From Desulfoplanes formicivorans (GTDB lineage Bacteria; Desulfobacterota; Desulfovibrionia; Desulfovibrionales; Desulfomicrobiaceae), in the NCBI RefSeq assembly GCF_001748225.1, contig NZ_BDFE01000020.1, positions 194,138-258,137 on the forward strand: a stretch of DNA of 64,000 bases, given 5' to 3'. Below, piece after piece: positions 42,063-50,979 of the stretch. Within the stretch, counting starts at the first letter, position 1. Every line of letters starts with the position of its first letter. The position numbers and the translations under genes were made by a program. The notes beneath the pieces are model-generated. The model saw only the letters and a program-made list of their open reading frames with translations. It was not told the DNA's origin and did no database searches.

Positions 42063-43724
42063 ATGACAGCGAAACGAATTTGGGGCACTCTTGATCCCTT
42101 TGTGGAAGGGGGAGCGTATATGGGCCGCAAGGTTGCCAATGCTGGCTTTTTGCAAACCCTGATTGGCTCCGGGACCTTTGACGAATATCATTTTTTTCTT
42201 GCAGATGGTGCAACAATCTCAAATACAAAGAAAAATTTTCAGCAAATGGCTCTGCCATCCCGGGCGGTCATCCGTTTTTTGGGCCGGCGTCAGCTTCCCG
42301 GGCAACTTGCAACTACCCCCTATCATTGCTTTCACCTTTCCGATTGCATCAATTGGCCCGCATCTCTTGCGGCGTTGCGTAACCGGTATGCCCGGCAATT
42401 ATTTCCCATCACCAGCCTGACCCACTCCCTGAGCCCGACCCGATACGTCCGGGAGATGCTTCCCCAAATCTGGCAGGGAACCACGTCCAGAGACTGCATT
42501 GTCTCCTCGTCCACGGCAGGCAGAAGGGTGGTCGAGAACATTTTTGCCCAGGCTCGCGCGTATCTTGGGCGTTCATGGGAGGATGCGCAGGAACCCGTTT
42601 GCCGGGTCATTCCCTTGGGAATAGACCTTGACGGTTTTTCACCCCCAACCCCGGAAGAGCGCATGCTGGCCCGTCAGGAACGGGCCGTGGGCGACAAAGA
42701 GGTTGTTCTGCTTGTGTTCGGAAGGATCAGTCCCCATTCCAAGATGGATCTGCTCCCCCTGTTGCGAGCCTTGCAGCGGCTTTTTTGGCGGGGTATTTCC
42801 CGCCCAAGCCTTTGCCTGTGGGTTGCCGGATGGGTTGATGCGGGTGATGAGTTCCCTGCAACCCTGAAGACCCTGGCCAGAAACATGGGCTTGCGCATGG
42901 AGCTGATCCCTTCACCCGACGAAAGGGTCAAAAGACGGCTGTTTGCCGGAGCGGACATCTTTGTTTCCCTGGCGGACAATCCCCAGGAAACCTTTGGCTT
43001 GTCCCTGCTGGAGGCCGGAGGCATGGGGTTACCGGTTGTTGCCTCGGATTTTGACGGATACAGGGATATCGTGGTCCATGGTCAAACCGGGTTTCTGGTG
43101 CCCACCATGGGAAATCCGCAGACCTCCATGATCGATGAAATGGCTCCCCTGGTGAGCGACTATCACTATCATCTGTGGCTGAGTCAGGGGACGGTTGTTG
43201 CCGTTCCTCCCCTGGCGGACCGTCTGTATCAACTCATCCAGGATGTAACGCTGCGTCAGCGCATGGGGTTGGCTGGTCACGAACGCGTTGCCGCACGATT
43301 CTCCTGGGAACGGGTTGTGGCCCAATATGTCGAACTCTGGAACGATCTCTGGTCGGTTCCCGTGGACCCTCCCCGCCCATTGCAGACTCATCCCCTGAAC
43401 ATGGCCTACGGGAAGGTGTTTGAACGGTATTGTTCCACCACCCTGTCGCCATCAACTCGTCTGGTCTGGACGCGTTGCGGTCAGGCCACGTACCGGCAGC
43501 AGGATTTTCTGCTCATCTATGCCGGATTGGAGGATTGGATAACTCCTGAACTTGTCAGACAGCTTTTGTTCTTCTGCCGCAAACCCATTACCGCGGAAAG
43601 GCTCATTAAAAAAATGCAGGAATGGTTCCCGGGGATGGGCGAAGACCGCCTGTATCTGGTGGTATTGTGGGCATGTAAGCAGGATCTGATCACCATGGTG
43701 GATGCATGGGAGCAGAACGATTAA
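42063..43724 (+). CDS. Family 4 glycosyltransferase with extra C-terminal domain
   Basis: 553 residues from ATG 42063 (AAAGGG 8 bp upstream). GT-B fold: the acceptor domain contains HCFHLSDC-like and TSLTHSLSPTRYVREML segments; the donor domain has VLLVFGRISPHSKMD and the retaining E-x7-E motif (QETFGLSLLEAGGMGLP). After about residue 440 there is an additional 110-residue region (TRLVWTRCGQATYRQQDFLL ... LICRKP-like helices) that I do not recognise; its pattern of short helices suggests a small winged-helix or carrier-like domain. A first-position ATG at 42048 lacks a ribosome-binding site. Likely to build a surface polysaccharide or glycolipid with the next gene. Confidence 0.82.
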   Translation: MTAKRIWGTLDPFVEGGAYMGRKVANAGFLQTLIGSGTFDEYHFFLADGATISNTKKNFQQMALPSRAVIRFLGRRQLPGQLATTPYHCFHLSDCINWPASLAALRNRYARQLFPITSLTHSLSPTRYVREMLPQIWQGTTSRDCIVSSSTAGRRVVENIFAQARAYLGRSWEDAQEPVCRVIPLGIDLDGFSPPTPEERMLARQERAVGDKEVVLLVFGRISPHSKMDLLPLLRALQRLFWRGISRPSLCLWVAGWVDAGDEFPATLKTLARNMGLRMELIPSPDERVKRRLFAGADIFVSLADNPQETFGLSLLEAGGMGLPVVASDFDGYRDIVVHGQTGFLVPTMGNPQTSMIDEMAPLVSDYHYHLWLSQGTVVAVPPLADRLYQLIQDVTLRQRMGLAGHERVAARFSWERVVAQYVELWNDLWSVPVDPPRPLQTHPLNMAYGKVFERYCSTTLSPSTRLVWTRCGQATYRQQDFLLIYAGLEDWITPELVRQLLFFCRKPITAERLIKKMQEWFPGMGEDRLYLVVLWACKQDLITMVDAWEQND

Positions 43725-43823
43725 AGCGGGCGTGGACAGGGATTGCTGTGGGGTCTGTATGATGGCAGGTGGTGTCCCGGATATGTTTTCGCGGCTTTCA
43801 GCGTGTTGTTAGCCTTTTCATGT

Positions 43824-44921
43824 GTGGAGACGTGTTTGGATCAGACTCTTTTTCTTCATTCCCTGCTCGATTACCAGGGAGGGGCGGCTCGCATAAGTTG
43901 GCTCCTCAAGACGTATTGCCGACAACAAGGGCGTGAGGTCTGCAAAAGTTGTGAGATCCCTGACGGTTTGGATGCAACAAGCCGGGTGGTTCTGCCCGAG
44001 GCGCTGGGCAGGGAGGCCCAGGACGGTCTTCTTCACGTTCATTCCACGGGCTCCTGGCCCCTTTTGCTCACCAGCCTGAAGCGTCAGGGAATACGACCGG
44101 TGATCACCTTACATGATGCGCGTCTGCTTACCGGCGGGTGTTTTTCGCCAGGAGGGTGTCAGCAATGGCGGCAGGGGTGCCCGGGTATTTGTCCCCAGGG
44201 CGTTGCCCGATGTAATGCATGGGCCCGGACCATGAGATCGTTGCTGGAGGATATCAACCCGATCCTGGTGGCACCTTCCCGATGGATGGCCACCATGGCC
44301 CGGACGGTTTTTCCTGGTTTGAAGATTGTTGTTGTGCCCAATGGCGTTCCCTGGACGCCGGCCCGACCGGTTGGTTGCGGAGCCGAACGGGTTCCCAATG
44401 CTCCTGTTGTGCTGTTTGTGGCTCATGGCGGCGAGAAGGCCCGCCTTAAGGGCGGCGCTTCCTGGAAGCCTTTGTGGGAACGCATCAAGGCACGGGTTCC
44501 CGCGTGCAAGGGGTTTTTTGTGGGGGGCGAACGGTCCGGGCGACATGGCGACGTGACCCTTCTGCCCTATCTTGCTCCGGATCTTTTGGCCTCGCTCATG
44601 GCCGGGTGCTCGGTGCTTGTTTACCCGACCCTTGCAGACAATCATCCCCTGCTTGTTCTCGAGGCCATGGCCCAGAAGCTCCCTTGCGTGGCCTTTGCCG
44701 TTGGAGGCATCCCCGAGCAGATTGTGCATCAGGAGACCGGTGTGCTGGTTTCTCCGGGGGATGAGGATGCCCTTGTGGAACAAGTGACAGAACTGCTCAT
44801 GCAGCCTGCACGGTGCAGGCGGATGGGTGAACGGGCCTTTGAAACGGGGAAAAAACGTTTTGCCCTGGAACGGATGGGCGCCGGGTATGAACGTGTGTAC
44901 GCGCGCATGCGCAGCACATGA
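43824..44921 (+). CDS. Family 4 glycosyltransferase
   Basis: About 365 residues. GT-B: an N-terminal GGAARISWLLKTYCRQQG segment (glycine-rich loop), the HVHSTGSWPLL and TLHDARLLTGGCF segments with a Cys-rich loop (CQQWRQGCPGICPQGVARCNAW) common in this subgroup, donor motif VVVPNGVPW and an altered E-x7-E (DNHPLLVLEAM). The open frame extends to 43743, but the earlier part has no homology-like pattern or ribosome-binding site; I place the start near GTG 43824, with low certainty. Partner of the preceding glycosyltransferase. Confidence 0.78.
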   Translation: METCLDQTLFLHSLLDYQGGAARISWLLKTYCRQQGREVCKSCEIPDGLDATSRVVLPEALGREAQDGLLHVHSTGSWPLLLTSLKRQGIRPVITLHDARLLTGGCFSPGGCQQWRQGCPGICPQGVARCNAWARTMRSLLEDINPILVAPSRWMATMARTVFPGLKIVVVPNGVPWTPARPVGCGAERVPNAPVVLFVAHGGEKARLKGGASWKPLWERIKARVPACKGFFVGGERSGRHGDVTLLPYLAPDLLASLMAGCSVLVYPTLADNHPLLVLEAMAQKLPCVAFAVGGIPEQIVHQETGVLVSPGDEDALVEQVTELLMQPARCRRMGERAFETGKKRFALERMGAGYERVYARMRST

Positions 44922-44932
44922 CAGGCACCTTT

Positions 44933-45400
44933 TCAGGCGTGATGGTAGGGGATTTTTTTGAGAATGGTTCCGGCCCGGTACAGTTGTTCGAGCAGGGTGA
45001 CGCGAGCCAGTTCGTGGGGAAGGGTCATGGGCCCGAGGCTGAGCAGGATGTCGGCCCGGTCGAGCACCTGTTGATCCAGCCCGTAGGCCCCGCCAATGAC
45101 AAAACAGGGTGCCTTGGCTGGATGTTCGAACCAGGTCTGCAGGGTGTGGGCTAGACCGGTGGAGGTCATGGTCCGGCCGTGTTCATCAAGGCAGATAACA
45201 AGATCGCCAGGCGTTATTTTGCTCAGGATGGCTCTGCCCTCGCGGGCGATTTTTTCGCTGGGATCCTTGCCCGCGCCATCCCTGATAATGGTTTCCCGAC
45301 ATTTGTACCATCGCTTGATCCGGTTATCGTAATGGTCGGCCGCTGATCGCCAGAAAGGTGTCTTGAGCTTTCCCACAAAGATGTAATGTATACGCAGCAT
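44933..45400 (-). CDS. rlmH: 23S rRNA pseudouridine1915 N3-methyltransferase
   Basis: 155 residues, full length. SPOUT-class: LRIHYIFVGKLK at the start, LDEHGRTMTSTGLA, FVIGGAYGLD (SAM-binding knot) and LPHELARVTLLEQLYRA at the C-terminus. It methylates Psi1915 in the ribosomal subunit interface. It converges on the glycosyltransferase gene with 11 bp between stops. Confidence 0.96.
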   Translation of the reverse strand: MLRIHYIFVGKLKTPFWRSAADHYDNRIKRWYKCRETIIRDGAGKDPSEKIAREGRAILSKITPGDLVICLDEHGRTMTSTGLAHTLQTWFEHPAKAPCFVIGGAYGLDQQVLDRADILLSLGPMTLPHELARVTLLEQLYRAGTILKKIPYHHA

Positions 45401-45459
45401 GTCGCTTGCTAGGCCAATGTCGTGAGGTTGTCAAAGTTGTTGGGATGGAGTAATTTTGC

Positions 45460-46080
45460 ATGATGTCCATACGGTTGCCATCGTCTCGGGTGAAACCTTT
45501 TGCCCCCTTTTTTCGTCCCTTCCTCCCCCTGGGGCGGGCAATTCTGCTTGGCATGGTCTTGGTGGCGGTTCATGCAGGATCCCTTTGGGCCCAGTCGCTC
45601 GTTTTGAACGATCTTGTGGTGGACAATACCAACGGGACCATGACGGTTCACTACGGGGTGCGCGTTGAGGGTGTTGCGTCCATTGAGCAGGCCCTGTCCG
45701 AGGGATTGCATCTGCGATTCAGCGGTCATGCCGCCCTCTACAAGAAACGGGCCCTGTGGTGGGATGCCCTGCTTGTTGAGAATGATTTCATGTGCGAGCT
45801 GTGGGAAGATACCCTCAAGCAGGAAGTGGTACTGAGCATGGATGGCGAACAAACCCGGTTTCCCATGACCGACTTTGCCCGGATATTCCAGAAACGGCTG
45901 GAGCACATGGTCACCCCCCTGGGACCATGGAGCATGGTGGAAAAGGGTCGACTCTATATTGTCAGATTGACCCTGACCCTGACCCGCATTGACGTGCCCT
46001 CATGGATACGGGTTCCCCTGTTTTTCTGGTCGTGGGATCTGGTTCCGAAAACCAGGTTCGAGATGGAGTTTGCGTATTGA
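45460..46080 (+). CDS. DUF4390-domain membrane-anchored protein
   Basis: 206 residues from ATG 45460 (GGAG 10 bp upstream). One N-terminal membrane helix or signal (AILLGMVLVAVHAGSLWAQS), then a beta-rich periplasmic domain: LVLNDLVVDNTNGTMTVHYGVRVEG and VRLTLTLTRIDVPSWIRVPLFFWSWDL match DUF4390. The gene usually lies just before NtrY-type kinases, as here, which suggests a role in envelope sensing. Function unknown. Confidence 0.85.
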   Translation: MMSIRLPSSRVKPFAPFFRPFLPLGRAILLGMVLVAVHAGSLWAQSLVLNDLVVDNTNGTMTVHYGVRVEGVASIEQALSEGLHLRFSGHAALYKKRALWWDALLVENDFMCELWEDTLKQEVVLSMDGEQTRFPMTDFARIFQKRLEHMVTPLGPWSMVEKGRLYIVRLTLTLTRIDVPSWIRVPLFFWSWDLVPKTRFEMEFAY

Positions 46081-46471
46081 GGCCAGGGACCGCCTGCTTT
46101 TTTGCGCAGTCTCATGCCATGTCAGCATGTGCACAAACCTCCCTGCCGGTCATGTCCCAGCCGCCAGATGCCCTTGTGGTCTGACACGCTTTGATCTGCT
46201 TTTCCAGGAGTCGCATGAAGGCAAACAGTCTGACTGCGTTTTCCGTGTCAGTCCTGAGTCCGGGAACGACCCGCCCGATTTGATCTGATTGGCCTGACGC
46301 AGGGGACAATCAGATGGCCGGATGGCAAGTGCTGCCACGATCCGGCAAGGCCCCGGGCATCCACCGCCAGGATATTGTATTCAAGGAACCTGATACCCTA
46401 CGTGACGTGCCGTGTGTTGTCCGGACCTCGTGTTTGAGGGGCCGGGCGAACCCTTCAACTCTGCCAATCTC
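46081..46471. other. 391-bp gap between the DUF4390 gene and ntrY
   Basis: No coding signal. An imperfect GTCCCCTGCGTCAGGCC-type repeat at about 46285-46305 is too weak to call. The start of NtrY may lie slightly upstream of 46472, because no good ribosome-binding site precedes that ATG. Confidence 0.4.
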
Positions 46472-48706
46472 ATGTCCCAATCCCCCTATCAGCGTATCAG
46501 GCTGCATCCCAATATCCAGCATGAACGGAAAAAACGTCAGCGGGAGCTTTGGCTCGCCCTTGTGGGGATCGTGCTGATCGGGGTTTTGAGCTGGGTGGAA
46601 CTCAAGTTTTTCGGGGTCAATTCCTACCTTTTCCTCGGGCTTTTCAACGTCAATCTCATTCTCCTTCTTTTGGTGCTGTTCCTTGTAGTGCGCAATGTGG
46701 TCAAGCTCGCTCTGGAGCGCAAGCGCAACGTGCTGGGAGCAAAGCTGCGCACCCGGTTGGTGGTCATCTTTTTTTCCCTTTCCATCATCCCGACCCTGCT
46801 CATGTTTTTCCTGTCCATCAAGTTTGTACAGACTTCGGTGGATTACTGGTTCAAGGCCCAGGTGGAGGGGTCCATGGAGCAGGCCCTTACCGTGGGCCAG
46901 GCTGTGTACAATACGGTCAAGGATCGGTTGGAAGGCAAGGGAGAGGGGATCATTGAGACTATCCGCGCAAGCCAATTTGTCTGGGGGGGCAAGGGAATGG
47001 ATCGCTTTCTGATTTCTCGGAGCAAGGATCTGGACCTGACCCTCATCGGGGTGCTCACCCCTTCCCGCAGGGAACAGAACTGGCACGCCGAACCGGAATG
47101 GGAGAGTTCCTGGAGGGATGTCAAAAAGGGCATTGCCTGGGCCGAGTTGCAGGAGAGACAGCGATTCTGGTCGGCTGTCTGGCCTGGAAAGGATGCCGAT
47201 CTTGTTGTGGGCATCGTGCCCGTGGACAAGGGCGCCACAGGATATCTTGTTCTTGGAGCGACCCTGCCCCAGGGACTTCTTTTCAAGCTCGATCAGATTG
47301 TCAGGGGGGTCAACGAATACAAGCAGCTCAGAACCCTCAAGTATCCGCTTAAGGTTGCCCTGTATTTTATTCTGGGCATTATGACCATGATGATCATTCT
47401 CGGGGCCACCTGGTTTGGTTTCCGTCTTGCCAAGGAGATTTCAGCGCCCATCCAGGCCCTGGCCATAGGTACCAAGCGCATTGCCCGGGGGGATCTCGGG
47501 GTGCGTATTGATGACGAGTCCGGAGACGAACTGGGGCTTTTGGTTCAGTCCTTCAACAAAATGGCCATGGACCTGGAAAACAGTCAGATCGGGCTCAAAC
47601 AGGCCAAGGAACGCCTGGAGCGGCAGAACGCGGAACTTGAATCCAAGAGCCGGTACATGGAGGCGGTCCTGGACAACATTACCGCAGGGGTCATTTCCCT
47701 GGACGGCCAGGGACGGATCAATACCTTTAACAAGGCTGCCGAAACCATTCTTGGAATCGAAGCCTCAAGTATCATGGGCAGCTCGCCCATGAAGCTGTTG
47801 CAGGGAGAGTTTGCCCGCATGGTTCAGGAGGTTCTGACCCAGTTGCAGGAAATGCCTTCTTCCCAGTGGCAGCGCCAGATCGATCTCAATGTGGGAGATA
47901 TGGATATTCGGCTTCTGGTCAACGCCGTTGTCCTGCATCGTGAGGGTGACGAGGATTCGGGGATTGTGGCCGTGTTCGAGGATATTACCGAGCTGGAAAA
48001 GATTCAGCGCATGGAGGCCTGGAAGGAGGTCGCCCGGCGTATCGCTCATGAGATCAAAAATCCCCTGACCCCCATCAAGCTCTCGGCCCAGCGTATCGAA
48101 AGCAAGTTCGGCTCGAAAATAAGCGATCCCATTCTTACCCAGTGTACCCGATTGATTGTCCGCCAGGTGGAACACCTCCAGGAAATGGTCAAGGACTTCT
48201 CATCCTTTGCCAAATTGCCCGAACTCAAGCTCAGGTATGGGGATATCGTGGAGGTTTTGGAGGAAATCGTGGGCATTTTCGAGCAGAGTCATGGCAGGAT
48301 ATCCTGGGATTTGCATGTTGCCCCCCCATTACCGGAACTCAAATTCGACCGTGAGGCCATGAAGCGGGTCTTTATGAATATTTTGCTCAATGCCGCAGAA
48401 ATATTGGGTGATGATGAAAATGGACGTGTTGCAATGAAGGTTGGCTATGTAGAGGCGTTGCACCGGGTGCGCATCCAGATTGCGGACAACGGACCCGGGC
48501 TTTCCTCAGAAGAACGCTCCAGGATTTTTGAACCCTATTTTTCCAGCAAGCGGGGGGGCACCGGGCTTGGGCTGACCATTGTCAAATCCGTTATTGATGA
48601 TCACCACGGCTATATAAGGGTCCATCCCAACAGCCCCAAGGGAACCACGTTTGTCATTGAATTGCCTGCCGGCAAGGAACAGGCCAGATGGAGTCGTCCC
48701 GTATGA
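46472..48706 (+). CDS. NtrY-like sensor histidine kinase
   Basis: 744 residues. Three or so N-terminal membrane segments (about 25-110), a periplasmic region, a further membrane segment near 300-325, HAMP (AKEISAPIQALAIGTKRIARG), PAS (MEAVLDNITAGVISLDGQGR), HisKA with the phospho-acceptor in RRIAHEIKNPLTPI, and HATPase (NILLNAAEI, ADNGPGL, GGTGLGL). Predicted to sense an envelope or nitrogen/redox signal and phosphorylate the following NtrX. ATG 46472 chosen by the usual NtrY N-terminus (basic, then helix). The next gene overlaps by 4 bp. Confidence 0.92.
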   Translation: MSQSPYQRIRLHPNIQHERKKRQRELWLALVGIVLIGVLSWVELKFFGVNSYLFLGLFNVNLILLLLVLFLVVRNVVKLALERKRNVLGAKLRTRLVVIFFSLSIIPTLLMFFLSIKFVQTSVDYWFKAQVEGSMEQALTVGQAVYNTVKDRLEGKGEGIIETIRASQFVWGGKGMDRFLISRSKDLDLTLIGVLTPSRREQNWHAEPEWESSWRDVKKGIAWAELQERQRFWSAVWPGKDADLVVGIVPVDKGATGYLVLGATLPQGLLFKLDQIVRGVNEYKQLRTLKYPLKVALYFILGIMTMMIILGATWFGFRLAKEISAPIQALAIGTKRIARGDLGVRIDDESGDELGLLVQSFNKMAMDLENSQIGLKQAKERLERQNAELESKSRYMEAVLDNITAGVISLDGQGRINTFNKAAETILGIEASSIMGSSPMKLLQGEFARMVQEVLTQLQEMPSSQWQRQIDLNVGDMDIRLLVNAVVLHREGDEDSGIVAVFEDITELEKIQRMEAWKEVARRIAHEIKNPLTPIKLSAQRIESKFGSKISDPILTQCTRLIVRQVEHLQEMVKDFSSFAKLPELKLRYGDIVEVLEEIVGIFEQSHGRISWDLHVAPPLPELKFDREAMKRVFMNILLNAAEILGDDENGRVAMKVGYVEALHRVRIQIADNGPGLSSEERSRIFEPYFSSKRGGTGLGLTIVKSVIDDHHGYIRVHPNSPKGTTFVIELPAGKEQARWSRPV

Positions 48707-50085
48707 ATGAAACTATTTTGATCATTGATGATGAAGAGGATATCCGTTTTTCCCTGCGAGGTATCCTTGAGGATGAAGGGTATCAGGTTGTTGATGCAGA
48801 GGATGGGGAGGTTGGTCTGCAGGTGTTTGGGGAAGCCGAGCCCAGTCTGGTTTTTCTGGATATATGGCTCCCCGGCAAGGATGGTTTAACCGTGCTTGAG
48901 ACCATGCAGGCCCAGGCCGGGGATGTTCCCGTGGTCATGATTTCCGGGCATGGGACCATTGAAACGGCCGTGGACGCCATCAAGAAGGGGGCGTTTGATT
49001 TTATTGAAAAACCTCTGTCCCTGGAAAAAGTGGTGGTAACAGCCAAAAAGGCCCTGGAGTTTCGCAACCTCAAGGAAGAGAACAGGGACCTGCGCTCGCG
49101 TATCAGGGAGCGCCATGTGCATGAAATCACGGGTTCTTCCCAGCCGGTACTCCAGCTCAAGGAAATGATCGCTCAGGTTGCACCCACGGACGCATGGGTG
49201 CTCATCACGGGTGAAAACGGCACCGGCAAGGAGATTGTTGCCCGATCCATTCATGCCAGAAGTCCCCGGGCTTCCAGTGCCCTGGTTGCTGTCAATTGCG
49301 CGGCCATTCCCGAAGAACTTATTGAATCGGAGCTCTTCGGCCATGAAAAGGGTTCCTTTACGGGGGCGGACAAATCCAAAAAGGGCAAGTTTGAACTGGC
49401 GGACAAGGGCACTCTGTTCCTGGATGAAATCGGGGATATGAGTCTCAAGACCCAGGCCAAGATATTGCGCATCCTGCAGGAACAGTGTTTTGAACGGGTG
49501 GGGGGGAGCAAGACCATCCGGGTGGATGTCAGGGTAGTGGCAGCCACCAATAAGGATCTTGCTGCCGAGATCAAGGAAGGGCGGTTTCGTGAGGATCTGT
49601 ATTACCGGTTGCGTGTTTTTCCCCTGGAGGTTCCTCCCCTCAGACAGCGGCAGGGGGACATCGTACTCATCCTCAATGAATTCATGGAGGCCATGGTCAG
49701 GGAACATGGATTCCGGCCGATACAGTTTGCCGACGATGCCCTTGCCGTGCTGCAGGGCTATTCCTGGCCAGGAAATGTGCGTGAGCTCAAGAATTTCGTG
49801 GAACGGATTTTCATCCTCTATCAGGGGCAGGTTGTGAACGCATCCATGCTTCCCGGGGAGTACCGGCAATCAGTGCCCTCAACATCTGCTGGCAAGGCAC
49901 AGGATGCATCCGCAAAGGCGTCCTTGCCCGGGGATTTCAAGACAGCGCGCAATGAGTTTGAAATCCGCTATCTCAAACAGAAACTCGCCGAGTGCAATGG
50001 CAATATCTCCCGATTGGCCGAGACCATCGGCCTGGAAAGAAGTTATCTGTACAGAAAACTCAAGGCGTACAATATCACTCCGTAA
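48703..50085 (+). CDS. NtrX-like sigma-54-dependent response regulator
   Basis: 460 residues. Receiver domain with phospho-acceptor in LVFLDIWLPGKDG, an AAA+ domain (Walker A GENGTGKE, GSFTGA loop contacting sigma-54, Walker B TLFLDEIGD) and a Fis-type helix-turn-helix at the end (ISRLAETIGLERSYLYRKL). The GAFTGA loop has Ser for Ala, which occurs in active members of the family. Activates sigma-54 promoters on phosphorylation by NtrY. Confidence 0.94.
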   Translation: MNETILIIDDEEDIRFSLRGILEDEGYQVVDAEDGEVGLQVFGEAEPSLVFLDIWLPGKDGLTVLETMQAQAGDVPVVMISGHGTIETAVDAIKKGAFDFIEKPLSLEKVVVTAKKALEFRNLKEENRDLRSRIRERHVHEITGSSQPVLQLKEMIAQVAPTDAWVLITGENGTGKEIVARSIHARSPRASSALVAVNCAAIPEELIESELFGHEKGSFTGADKSKKGKFELADKGTLFLDEIGDMSLKTQAKILRILQEQCFERVGGSKTIRVDVRVVAATNKDLAAEIKEGRFREDLYYRLRVFPLEVPPLRQRQGDIVLILNEFMEAMVREHGFRPIQFADDALAVLQGYSWPGNVRELKNFVERIFILYQGQVVNASMLPGEYRQSVPSTSAGKAQDASAKASLPGDFKTARNEFEIRYLKQKLAECNGNISRLAETIGLERSYLYRKLKAYNITP

Positions 50086-50138
50086 TCCTGTTGTCGTGTT
50101 GGACGATTGGCAGTGCATTGTACGTGATCAGCCTTGTT

Positions 50139-50480
50139 TCAGAAGGAGGATGCGCAGGCGGTATCCTTTCTTTCGCACACCAGCAGCCTGATGCCCAGAC
50201 CGTAGTCCGCGGTCAGTGAATGGACGAGATTTCTTGTCCAGACCACCTCGCCGAGATAGAAGACGTTTGTTTCAAGCGTGCGCAGACCCACCATGGTTTC
50301 GTCAGAAAGTCGCAGAATCAGGTTGCGGGAGGGCTGGATGCGGTAGCCTGCCTCCACATAGAGTCCTGCGTCACACACATTGTAGATCATTCCCTGGAAG
50401 GCGAAATGGGCCTGATGCTCGATAATTGAAACCGGCACATGGCACTTGGATCGTTCCCACATTCGAGCAGTTGCTGTCAT
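50139..50480 (-). CDS. PilZ-like domain protein with degenerate c-di-GMP motifs
   Basis: 113 residues from ATG 50480 (AAGGA 8 bp upstream; longer starts at 50510 and 50519 are possible). The fold pattern matches PilZ: ERSKCHVPVSIIEHQAHFAFQGMIYNVCDAGLYVEAG, followed by hydrophobic strands. The c-di-GMP motifs are degenerate: the RxxxR arginine pair is reduced to one Arg, and (D/N)xSxxG is NVCDAG. It may bind c-di-GMP weakly, or serve as a non-binding partner. It lies 26 bp after the small membrane protein gene. Confidence 0.65.
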   Translation of the reverse strand: MTATARMWERSKCHVPVSIIEHQAHFAFQGMIYNVCDAGLYVEAGYRIQPSRNLILRLSDETMVGLRTLETNVFYLGEVVWTRNLVHSLTADYGLGIRLLVCERKDTACASSF

Positions 50481-50506
50481 TTGGCTGGTCCTTGTTAGGG
50501 GAAGGG

Positions 50507-50680
50507 TCATTGGCTCCAAAATACCCTGCCGCGTGTGATGGATTCCTGTTCATGGGCCTTGAGCCTTTCGAAGCGGCCGTAGGTGATGCAGTTGTCGGTC
50601 TCCGAGCGGGAACGCCGGATGAAGATACGCACCATGCAGAGGATGATGGCTCCAATGAGGATGCTTGCGGCTATGTTCAT
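50507..50680 (-). CDS. Small single-helix membrane protein (57 aa)
   Basis: AAGGAG 6 bp before ATG 50680. MNIAASILIGAIILCMVRIF is a membrane helix, followed by a basic stretch (RRSRSE) and a soluble tail rich in charged residues. No family recognised. The strong ribosome-binding site and co-direction with the PilZ-like gene support a real gene and an operon of two. Confidence 0.6.
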   Translation of the reverse strand: MNIAASILIGAIILCMVRIFIRRSRSETDNCITYGRFERLKAHEQESITRGRVFWSQ

Positions 50681-50902
50681 GGCTGTCTCCTTGCTGATCG
50701 GATGCACCTGATTGCAAAGATAAAGAAAGAAACATGCCGAAATGAAAAAACCCTGATTTTACTTGCTTTTCTATGCAGGCCTGATTGTTCTGTCCTGAAT
50801 TGTCAGACATGTTGGAAGAGATGTCCTTGTTTTCCAGTCACAAGGGACGTTGCAGAAGGCCTGGCGGGAACGTCTCGGAAAGGGGATGCTGCGGGGTGTC
50901 GG

Positions 50903-50958
50903 AACCCAATCCCCACAAGCGGTTTAGTCTGAGGGAAACCGTTTGTGGGGATTGGGTT
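50903..50958 (-). terminator. Long hairpin downstream of the lipoprotein gene
   Basis: AACCCAATCCCCACAA-GC-GGTTT (50903-50925) pairs with AAACC-G-TTTGTGGGGATTGGGTT (50936-50958), a nearly perfect 23-bp stem with a 10-bp loop. It lies 22 bp after the lipoprotein stop and has no strong T-run; it may act as a terminator or as an mRNA 3'-end barrier. Confidence 0.7.
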
Positions 50959-50979
50959 GATAATGAGGTCGGTTGCGGG

